Assembly (NCBI GenBank): GCA_030607655.1
Contig: JAUWJN010000184.1
Location: forward strand, 1 to 5,741
From: a bacterium
Lineage (GTDB): Bacteria > Armatimonadota > Zipacnadia > Zipacnadales > Zipacnadaceae
Length of the DNA: 5,741 nt
Direction: 5' to 3'
In this document: piece by piece, positions 1 through 5,394 of the stretch
How positions within the stretch are numbered: the stretch's first letter is position 1
Layout: every line of letters starts with the position of its first letter
Made by a program: the position numbers and the translations under genes
Notes under the pieces: generated by a model
What the model was told of the DNA's origin: nothing
Seen by the model: the letters and a program-made list of their open reading frames with translations, nothing else
The model's database searches: none

Positions 1-615
1 AGTAGGGAGGATCCCTGCCCCTTATCGGGCGGTTTTACCTTGATTGAGCTACTGGTGGTCATGGCGATTATCGCTATTTTGGCGATGATGTTATTCCCGG
101 TTTTTGCCCAAGCTCGGGCGAAGTCCCAGCAGACGGTATGCCTGTCAAACTTGCGTCAACTGGGCATGGCGATGATGCTGTACACCAGCGATCACGCTGG
201 GTATTACCCCTTTGACCTGCAGCCTCGTGCTCCGGCCGGGGATGGTGACGAGGATAGTCCCGATGGCACTAACCGTTGGGATGCCGCGCCTTATGTCAGG
301 GCGCTCCAGCCCCATATTCATAACGCTGAGGTGGGCTTTTGCCCCGTGCTTGCCCGCGACCAGCCCGATACTGGGCCCGAAACCAATTACGAGATTAACG
401 CCATGATTGTAGTTAATAACTTCAAGAGTTGGGAGCCCCATCCGGTGCAGATTAGCCAAATCCTAGACCCCTCTTTCGTATTCATCTTTGAAGACCATCA
501 CGGCACCGGAGAGGGTAATCACTTTGGGGGCCGCAATTATGCTTGCGCTGACGGCCGGGCCAAGTGGCAGAAGGCACATATAAAGGGCCACAAGATCGGT
601 TCCCGCTGGTGGTAG
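1..615 (+). CDS. Prepilin-type protein with H-X9-DG C-terminal motif (5' partial)
   Basis: The frame is open from base 1 with no stop, so the true start lies upstream; 204 codons are visible. A TTG at 40 lies inside the signal and is not a credible start. Visible residues 10-15 read GGFTLI, the type III (prepilin) signal, with predicted cleavage between G11 and F12 and the conserved Glu at mature position 5 (E16). A hydrophobic helix of about 20 residues follows (to about residue 35), then FPVFAQAR and a CLSNLRQLG segment typical of DUF1559-like/type II secretion G-like proteins. Bases 520-555 encode His, nine residues, then Asp-Gly: the H-X9-DG motif of this family. Such proteins are expected to be processed by prepilin peptidase and exposed outside the inner membrane as pilins or pseudopilins; the specific role is unknown. 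They are often single genes in large paralogous sets. The stop lies 11 bases before the transporter ATPase start, with no terminator between. Confidence 0.9.
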   Translation, partial: SREDPCPLSGGFTLIELLVVMAIIAILAMMLFPVFAQARAKSQQTVCLSNLRQLGMAMMLYTSDHAGYYPFDLQPRAPAGDGDEDSPDGTNRWDAAPYVRALQPHIHNAEVGFCPVLARDQPDTGPETNYEINAMIVVNNFKSWEPHPVQISQILDPSFVFIFEDHHGTGEGNHFGGRNYACADGRAKWQKAHIKGHKIGSRWW

Positions 616-626
616 GAGAAAGGTCT

Positions 627-2150
627 ATGCGTATCCAGGCCGCACATTTGGGAGTACAGGCTAGGGAGCAGTTTCTGCTCCGCGACATCTGCTTGGATAT
701 TACCGCAAATGAATTTGTGCTGATAACCGGCCCTTCGGGCAGTGGTAAAACTACCTTGGTGCGGTGCTTGTCGGGATTAATACCTCACGGCTATGAGATG
801 GCAATGTCAGGGAGGGTCACCGTAGCGGGGCGTAGCACTGCCGATACGCCCCTACCTGAACTGGCGGGCCAGGTCGCCATGGTGTTTCAACAGCCTCAGT
901 GCCAACTCTTTAACCTGTATGTAGAAGAAGAGGTAGCCTTTGGGCCCCACAATCTGGGGCTTTCTGAACGTCAGACTACTCAACGAGTTGAGCAGGCCTT
1001 GGCCGCCGTTGGTATTGAGCATTTGCGGATGCAGGCTATCCCCACGCTGTCAGCGGGACAGAAGCAACGGGTAGCGATTGCCTCCGTGCTAGCCCTCCAG
1101 CCCCGCATACTTATCCTGGACGAGCCTACTACCAACGTAGACTACGCCGCCATTAAGAAACTGCGCCAAACTCTGGTCCACTTACACCGGCACTTGAGTA
1201 TGGGCATCATAGTAGTTGAACAGCGCCCCGAGGAGTTCAGAGAGTTAGCCTCTCGGGAGATTCAACTGGCGCAGGGACAGATAGCCTATGACGGTCTACC
1301 CCAGCAACCAACTATCCCTCAACCAGCCCGTCAGGCCTGGGAGCAAGTCATAAACATAGAGGACAGTGGACAGGGGGCAGTGGACAGCAACGGCCTGAGG
1401 CTGACGACCGATACTGGCCACCGTCCACTGGTCGTTGTGAAGGATGTGTCCTATAGCTATGGAACCACACCGGCGGTTAGGAATTTGGATTTGGCGATAT
1501 ATCCAGGCGAATGCCTCGCGCTGGTCGGACCCAATGGCGCCGGCAAGACCACAGTGGCTCAACTGCTGGCGGGGTTGCTGCGACCACAGAAGGGGTTAAT
1601 CCAATATGACTTTGACGGTGGTCGCGTTCAGTTGGGAAGCGACATTGGCTTGATCTTCGAACAGCCCCAGCAGCATTTCTTGTGCGATACCGTGACCGAA
1701 GAGATATGGGTCGGCCCTGACAACCTGGGCAATGGCAATGCCCCGTGGATTAAGCAGGTGTTGACAGAACTGCGCCTGGCACCGTTGAAGAATCGTTCCC
1801 CGCAAACTTTGAGCTGCGGGGAGCAGGAGAGAACTGCAGTAGCAGCGGCCCTCAGTTTGGCTCCCCGTCTGCTGATACTAGATGAGCCTACCGCCGGCCA
1901 GGATGTCGAGGTCCTTTATAACCTTATGAAACTGGCCGCCCCTTCCCGTAATCCCGGACACGGACTGCTGCTGATTACCCATCACACCGAGACGGTGCGA
2001 CAATGGGCCGATCGGGTTATCGTGATGGAAAATGGCCGAATTGTCGCCCAAGGACGAGTGAAGGGCAAGTCAGTGGGCAGTAAACCTTTAATGGCATTGA
2101 CCGCGCCATCAAGAAGTTATCCTCAGCTCTGCCCGGAGGCCGGTAAGTGA
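627..2150 (+). CDS. ecfA: ECF transporter ATPase, fused A-A' double ABC domain
   Basis: Cytoplasmic energy-coupling ATPase of an ECF-type importer; two ABC domains on one 507-residue chain, as in YkoD-type proteins. The frame is open further upstream (ATG at 564), but ATG 627 is chosen because AGGAG at 614-618 lies 8 bases before it and 564 is buried in the previous gene. Domain 1: Walker A GPSGSGKTT 35-43, Q-loop near Q88-Q89, signature LSAGQKQR 141-148, Walker B ILILDEPT 161-168. The H-loop position reads VVEQRPEE (about 196-203), with Gln199 where His is usual. A linker spans about 225-268. Domain 2: Walker A GPNGAGKTT 301-309, Q-loop about Q346, degenerate signature LSCGEQER 395-402, Walker B LLILDEPT 415-422, H-loop His452/453. 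The C-terminal tail of about 30 residues is low in recognisable motifs. The stop overlaps the next start (GTGA), implying translational coupling. The ECF assignment rests on the adjacent S and T genes as well as on sequence. Confidence 0.93.
   Translation: MRIQAAHLGVQAREQFLLRDICLDITANEFVLITGPSGSGKTTLVRCLSGLIPHGYEMAMSGRVTVAGRSTADTPLPELAGQVAMVFQQPQCQLFNLYVEEEVAFGPHNLGLSERQTTQRVEQALAAVGIEHLRMQAIPTLSAGQKQRVAIASVLALQPRILILDEPTTNVDYAAIKKLRQTLVHLHRHLSMGIIVVEQRPEEFRELASREIQLAQGQIAYDGLPQQPTIPQPARQAWEQVINIEDSGQGAVDSNGLRLTTDTGHRPLVVVKDVSYSYGTTPAVRNLDLAIYPGECLALVGPNGAGKTTVAQLLAGLLRPQKGLIQYDFDGGRVQLGSDIGLIFEQPQQHFLCDTVTEEIWVGPDNLGNGNAPWIKQVLTELRLAPLKNRSPQTLSCGEQERTAVAAALSLAPRLLILDEPTAGQDVEVLYNLMKLAAPSRNPGHGLLLITHHTETVRQWADRVIVMENGRIVAQGRVKGKSVGSKPLMALTAPSRSYPQLCPEAGK
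1364..1430 (+). repeat. Short direct and inverted repeats in the ATPase linker
   Basis: CAGTGGACAG occurs at 1364-1373 and again at 1378-1387, separated by GGGG. An inverted copy of its first eight bases, GTCCACTG, occurs at 1423-1430. All lie in the coding sequence of the linker between the two ATPase domains (about residues 246-268), which keeps its reading frame. The copies may be a remnant of replication slippage or of a small mobile repeat, or chance; the linker can tolerate such change. The inverted copy could form an 8-base-pair RNA stem with either direct copy. Confidence 0.6.
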
Positions 2151-2743
2151 GAAATAGCACGCGATGGTTAGTCTATGTCGGTCTGGGTGGGGCCTTATGG
2201 GGAGCAGTCGAAATAAGCCTGGGGGCCTATCTGCATTCTCTCCATATACCCCTCAGGGGACTGATTCTTTCCACCATTGGCATCACCATAGCCTTAGTAA
2301 CCAGATGCTTGGTCCAGCAGCGGGGCACAATTATTGCCACCGCCGCTATCGCCGCGATTCTAAAAATGTTTTCAGTGGGGGGAGTCATCCTCTCCCCTAT
2401 GGCCGCGATACTGATTCAGGGCCTGCTCGCTGAACTGGTAACGTTCCGCATTCTTCAGCCCTCGCGTATACGGCTAGTGCTGGCGGGGGCCACGGCTACT
2501 GCCTGGACTTTCTTTCATCCCTTCGTTGGCCAAGGCATCATAGCCGGCCAGGGCGTATATGTGATGTATCTGAGAGTCATTGAGAAGGGAGTCAGACTGT
2601 TACATCTGCCCCCGGAGGCAGTTATTGTCGTCATTATCCTGATGCTACTGATTCGAGCCGGTGCGGGTGCGGTCGGCGGTTATGTAGCCGGGCAAATTGT
2701 CGCGGCAGTGCGTGCCCGCCTGGGACCGGCGGCACCGGCATAA
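2147..2743 (+). CDS. ECF transporter S component, substrate unassigned
   Basis: A 198-residue, very hydrophobic membrane protein with about six likely transmembrane segments (roughly 7-27, 36-54, 60-78, 80-101, 107-128, 155-187), the size and topology of ECF substrate-binding subunits. The GTG start at 2147 overlaps the ATPase stop by 4 bases and is preceded by GGAGG at 2135-2139, 7 bases away. A notable block lies at residues 72-97, with Lys73, GG 78-79, SP 83-84, Gln91-Gly92 and Glu96. In spacing it loosely recalls the Gly/Pro-rich, QG-AE region of YkoE-like S components, but I cannot claim homology from this. His124-Pro125 and Glu22 sit in or at membrane segments and may contact substrate. 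It lacks the N-terminal Met-His-Ile/Met motif of CbiM/NikM, so a nickel or cobalt transporter is unlikely. Function as an S component is inferred mainly from size, hydrophobicity and its place between the A and T genes. Confidence 0.82.
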   Translation: MRNSTRWLVYVGLGGALWGAVEISLGAYLHSLHIPLRGLILSTIGITIALVTRCLVQQRGTIIATAAIAAILKMFSVGGVILSPMAAILIQGLLAELVTFRILQPSRIRLVLAGATATAWTFFHPFVGQGIIAGQGVYVMYLRVIEKGVRLLHLPPEAVIVVIILMLLIRAGAGAVGGYVAGQIVAAVRARLGPAAPA

Positions 2744-2810
2744 TACGGGCTTTCTCACTCTGTCTGCTCTCTGCGGAACGCCGAGTCACCAGGACGGGGC
2801 CGCCGGGTGA
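2726..2810 (+). promoter_or_regulatory. Candidate RNA switch: competing helices across the S gene end and the S-T gap
   Basis: Hand folding shows three helices. Bases 2726-2737 (end of the S gene) pair with 2795-2806 in 11 of 12 positions (one A-G mismatch at 2734/2798). Bases 2769-2785 form a small hairpin: CTC/GAG and GCG/CGC around a GAA loop, with one mismatch. Bases 2786-2810 form a hairpin with TCACC/GGTGA, then GG/CC, then CG/CG around GGGC, with one mismatch and one bulged A. The first and third helices share 2795-2806 and cannot coexist; the small hairpin fits inside the first. No T-run follows, so this is not a standard intrinsic terminator. The gap is 106 bases, long compared with the other junctions here, and the T gene after it has a weak ribosome binding site. 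GC-rich DNA yields chance pairings, so confidence is low. Confidence 0.3.
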
Positions 2811-2849
2811 TATTCTCTGTACACTGCCGGAAGCTTACTACTGGACAAG

Positions 2850-3620
2850 ATGATGGATACACAGGCGGCAGTCAAATCTTCATTAGCCCGGCAAGCCCCG
2901 TCACAGGCTGGCCCTGAAAGGCAGTCGTGTCAGGCCCGGCTGGGCGTAGTGGGCGGTTTGAGTCTCTTAGGGGCAACACTAGTGGTGGCCGCTACCGCAC
3001 TTCCCGCGGTTATGTTGGTCTATGGGCTAGGCTTAGGACTCTTCACAGCAGTCGTGGCCCCAGGAGCGTGGCGCCGGCTCCGGCACTGGCGCGTGGCCCT
3101 AAGCTTTTGTTTGTTAATAGCTGGCGGCTGGCTATTCCTGGACGGCGTTTCGGCGCCGTGGTTGGAGCTATATGTAATTCCACCCGGTTTGAGTATGGGG
3201 CTCCTGATGGCTTTTCGGGCCTTGCTGGTGCTCTTGGCAATCAGCATTGTGGCCGCTACGGTGTCGGTGGCTGAAGTCGCCGCAGCCTTAGAGCGTTGCT
3301 ACCTCAAAGGCTTTGGCTTTGCTCTCGGGGTGGCCTTGAATGCCTTGCCGCGGGTATATCAAACAGCCCGCCAGGCCTGGACGGCGTTACAATTAAGGGG
3401 AGGCTTGCGCCGTCGGAAGCTGCATACCTTAAGGTTAATGGCGATTACTATCATAACCAATGTCCTGGGGGCGGCGGACAACATAGTAGCAGCAGCTTTG
3501 GCCCGGGGCTTTAATATACGCAAGTACGCCACGCCAGGTATAAAGGTTTCACGGCTGGACAAATGGGGCCTGGGGGCCGGGATTATGGCCATGGTGGTAG
3601 CCGCATGGTTGCACCGCTGA
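2850..3620 (+). CDS. ecfT: ECF transporter T component (EcfT-like)
   Basis: Integral membrane scaffold that links the S component to the two ATPase domains; 256 residues, about normal for the family. Hydrophobic segments lie near 33-70 (two), 82-98, 113-140, 153-168, and 239-254 at the C terminus, with a basic cytoplasmic region between. Two short arginine motifs mark EcfT coupling helices: ALQLRGG (Arg183) and AALARGF (Arg219). These are expected to dock into the grooves of the two ATPase domains. Tandem ATGs at 2850 and 2853 are the only upstream starts, since a stop in frame at 2808-2810 closes the frame. The ribosome binding site is poor (GGA at 2843-2845, GGAAG at 2829-2833 too far). The first 30 residues are hydrophilic, with several Gln and Ser, and are an unusual leader for this family; a later start such as GTG at residue 34 would remove it but has no visible ribosome binding site. 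Probably cotranscribed with fdhD downstream. Confidence 0.9.
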   Translation: MMDTQAAVKSSLARQAPSQAGPERQSCQARLGVVGGLSLLGATLVVAATALPAVMLVYGLGLGLFTAVVAPGAWRRLRHWRVALSFCLLIAGGWLFLDGVSAPWLELYVIPPGLSMGLLMAFRALLVLLAISIVAATVSVAEVAAALERCYLKGFGFALGVALNALPRVYQTARQAWTALQLRGGLRRRKLHTLRLMAITIITNVLGAADNIVAAALARGFNIRKYATPGIKVSRLDKWGLGAGIMAMVVAAWLHR

Positions 3621-3638
3621 ACTCGAGCAGTGTGGTAG

Positions 3639-3651
3639 AAGGAGGTGATCC
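3639..3651 (+). promoter_or_regulatory. Full-length Shine-Dalgarno site for fdhD
   Basis: AAGGAGGTGATCC is complementary over about 12 bases to the canonical 3' end of bacterial 16S rRNA. Its GGAGG core (3641-3645) lies 7 bases before the GTG at 3653. This fixes the fdhD start at 3653, against an in-frame ATG at 3563 that would lie inside the T gene, and suggests efficient initiation that offsets the GTG codon. Confidence 0.9.
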
Positions 3652-3652
3652 G

Positions 3653-4438
3653 GTGGACCTGACTAAGTCTTGGTCAATTGCGAAGTATCGCCGCACCCAA
3701 CAGCCTCACACCCAAAGCCGGCGATTGGCCATAGAGGAGCCGCTCACTATCCGGGTCAATGACCAGACTCTGGCGGTGCTTATGCGTCTACCCGGGGATG
3801 ATATAGAGCTGGCAGTGGGCTTTTGTTTCACTGAAGACATCATAGCTAGTATGGATGAGGTGCTGATGGTACGGCACTGCCCCGAGGAGGAGAACCTGGT
3901 TGAACTACGCATTACCGCTGACGTTAGTCTTGATCAGCCGCTGTTTATACCGTCGGCTTGCGCCAGCCGCGGGGTAGTAGATATCGCCAGAGAGCGGCTT
4001 GTGGGGAAGATTGAGCTTTCCCTCAATATAAGCGCCTCGCCCCAGATACTGTATGAACTGCCTAAGCAGATGCACGATTATCAGTCGGTGTATGCCTCGG
4101 CAGGTGGGGTTCACGCTGCGGCGGTATATTCCCTAGAGGGAGAAATGGTGGTAGTGCGCGAGGACGTGGGGCGACACAATGCTCTTGACAAAGTAGTGGG
4201 GCATTGCTTGCTATCGCGGTTAGACTGCAAAGACAAGATACTGGTTACCACGGGCAGAGCGACCTCGGAGATGATACTGAAGGCAGCCGCAGCAGGTTCT
4301 CCCCTGGTCGCTTCCACATCCGGCGTGACCTCTTTAGGGGTCGAGCTGGCTGAGGAGCTAGGCGTCACCTTAATTGCCTACCTGCGCGGTGGGACGATGA
4401 ATCTCTATACTCACCCGTTTCGCATCGCCAATGAATAG
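3653..4438 (+). CDS. fdhD: FdhD, sulfurtransferase for formate dehydrogenase Mo cofactor
   Basis: FdhD moves sulfur from a cysteine desulfurase (IscS in E. coli) to the Mo-bis-MGD cofactor and is needed for active formate dehydrogenase; it is cytoplasmic. The 261-residue product matches the family length. Visible family motifs: EEPL 28-31; LPGDDIELAVGF 46-57; the cysteine loop SACASRG 101-107; GGVHAAA 151-157; EDVGRHNALDKVVG 170-183; GRATSEM 201-207; AAGSPLV 213-219; and YTHPFRI 252-258. The usual cysteine loop is CxxC (C121 and C124 in E. coli); here Cys103 is kept and the second position is Arg106, so this is a single-cysteine form. Other cysteines (C58, C76, C185, C192) lie elsewhere in the chain. 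The GTG start is set by the strong ribosome binding site at 3639-3651. It follows the T component by 32 bases, suggesting an operon with the transporter. No formate dehydrogenase gene is in the window. Confidence 0.96.
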   Translation: MDLTKSWSIAKYRRTQQPHTQSRRLAIEEPLTIRVNDQTLAVLMRLPGDDIELAVGFCFTEDIIASMDEVLMVRHCPEEENLVELRITADVSLDQPLFIPSACASRGVVDIARERLVGKIELSLNISASPQILYELPKQMHDYQSVYASAGGVHAAAVYSLEGEMVVVREDVGRHNALDKVVGHCLLSRLDCKDKILVTTGRATSEMILKAAAAGSPLVASTSGVTSLGVELAEELGVTLIAYLRGGTMNLYTHPFRIANE

Positions 4439-4476
4439 CCGACAGGAGTAAGTATCAGCCAAAATAGGAGGCAGGT

Positions 4477-5322
4477 ATGAAAATCGCTTATGGAACCTAT
4501 GCAATGCCCACTGTGCCCTTAGAGGAAGCCTTCCCGGCCCTCGCCGACATCGGTTATGACGGGGTCGAAATTTTCATCGGCCCCAAGCACGTCGGGGCTA
4601 TGCCCGACCAGATGGACACCGCCCGGCGGAGGAAACTGCGTGACCTGCTGCGGGCAGATAATCTAGGACTGCCCGCACTCATGCTGATAGGCAGCATCTA
4701 CCAGCCAAGTCCCGAAGATCACCAGGCGAACCTTGAGCAGATGCGCGTTTGCGCGCAACTAGCCCGCGACCTGGGAGCGAACGAGCCCCCTGTCCTCGCT
4801 ATGGGCTTCGGCGGCCGCAGCGATGAATGGGACAGCATAAAAGACCACATGGTCGAACTGCTGCACGACTGTGCTGATGTGGCCGAGGAGGAGGACTTCA
4901 TCTTGGCGGGAGAGGCGCACCATGGGGCCGCTGTGGACCGCTCCGAGCGCATCGTCTGGCTGTTAGACACGGTCAACCACCCGCGCATCAGATTTCACTT
5001 TGATATCGTGCATCTGTTCCTGGCTGGCGAGCCGATCGAGGAGGCGGTGAAAACGCTGGTGCCCTACACGGCCCATACCCACATCACGGACACGCGCCTC
5101 CACGATGATGGCACCCTGGAACTGGTTTTGCTTGGCCAGGGCGACTTGGATGGCACAACGTACGTACGGGCAATGTATGAGGCGGGTTGGGATGACTTCA
5201 TCACCCTTGAAGTCAGTGCCATGGTGTGGTCACAAGAGGACTACGATCCTATGGCAGCCGCCCGCTTCTGCTACGAGACGCTGAGCACCGCATTTGAGCA
5301 GGCTGGTGTTCCGCGCGGGTAA
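4477..5322 (+). CDS. Sugar phosphate isomerase/epimerase family TIM-barrel protein
   Basis: A 281-residue protein of the xylose isomerase-like TIM-barrel (AP endonuclease 2) superfamily. It opens with a short strand (MKIAYGTYA) and the LADIGYDGVEIFIG motif (residues 22-35) typical of the family. Likely divalent-metal ligands are Glu146 (GEAHHG), Asp176 and His179 (FHFDIVH), His202 (THITD) and Glu245 (TLEVS), in the usual order along the barrel, so an active isomerase, epimerase or related lyase is plausible. The GQGDLD loop at 220-225 also matches the family's common G-G-x-D/G-x-xD segment before the last strands. ATG 4477 has AGGAGG at 4466-4471, 5 bases upstream. The gene starts 38 bases after fdhD, with no terminator seen, so readthrough is possible. 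The substrate cannot be told: the family covers sugar and inositol catabolism, hydroxypyruvate isomerase-like enzymes and others. Confidence 0.9.
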   Translation: MKIAYGTYAMPTVPLEEAFPALADIGYDGVEIFIGPKHVGAMPDQMDTARRRKLRDLLRADNLGLPALMLIGSIYQPSPEDHQANLEQMRVCAQLARDLGANEPPVLAMGFGGRSDEWDSIKDHMVELLHDCADVAEEEDFILAGEAHHGAAVDRSERIVWLLDTVNHPRIRFHFDIVHLFLAGEPIEEAVKTLVPYTAHTHITDTRLHDDGTLELVLLGQGDLDGTTYVRAMYEAGWDDFITLEVSAMVWSQEDYDPMAAARFCYETLSTAFEQAGVPRG

Positions 5323-5394
5323 CATAGAGATATTTGGTCCTCCTGCATTGAATTTGATAGGAGTAGACACTTCCGTTCATAAAGGAGCAAGACT

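Noticed and set aside
145..459. Open frame on the - strand inside the prepilin-like gene
   Set aside because: It lies opposite a gene with clear family motifs, has no ribosome binding site I can see, and its translation shows no recognisable domain.
564..626. Upstream ATG start for the ATPase
   Set aside because: These 21 codons overlap the end of the prepilin-like gene; the AGGAG at 614-618 and ABC family start both favour ATG 627.
616..626. Thiamine or other riboswitch ahead of the transporter
   Set aside because: There are only 11 bases between the genes, leaving no room for a leader; any such element would have to lie in the upstream coding sequence.
482..688. Open frame on the - strand spanning the prepilin/ATPase junction
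   Set aside because: It overlaps two well-supported + genes on the other strand, and its composition looks like a mirror of them.
2147..2743. Nickel or cobalt ECF S component (NikM/CbiM)
   Set aside because: The N-terminus lacks the Met-His motif that binds the metal in those families.
2744..2849. Intrinsic terminator after the S component
   Set aside because: Hairpins can be drawn, but none is followed by a run of T; the T component is needed by the same transporter, so full termination is unlikely.
5340..5363. Hairpin CTCCT/AGGAG between the isomerase and DJ-1 genes
   Set aside because: Only five base pairs over a 14-base loop, with no extension and no T-run; too weak to call a terminator or regulator.
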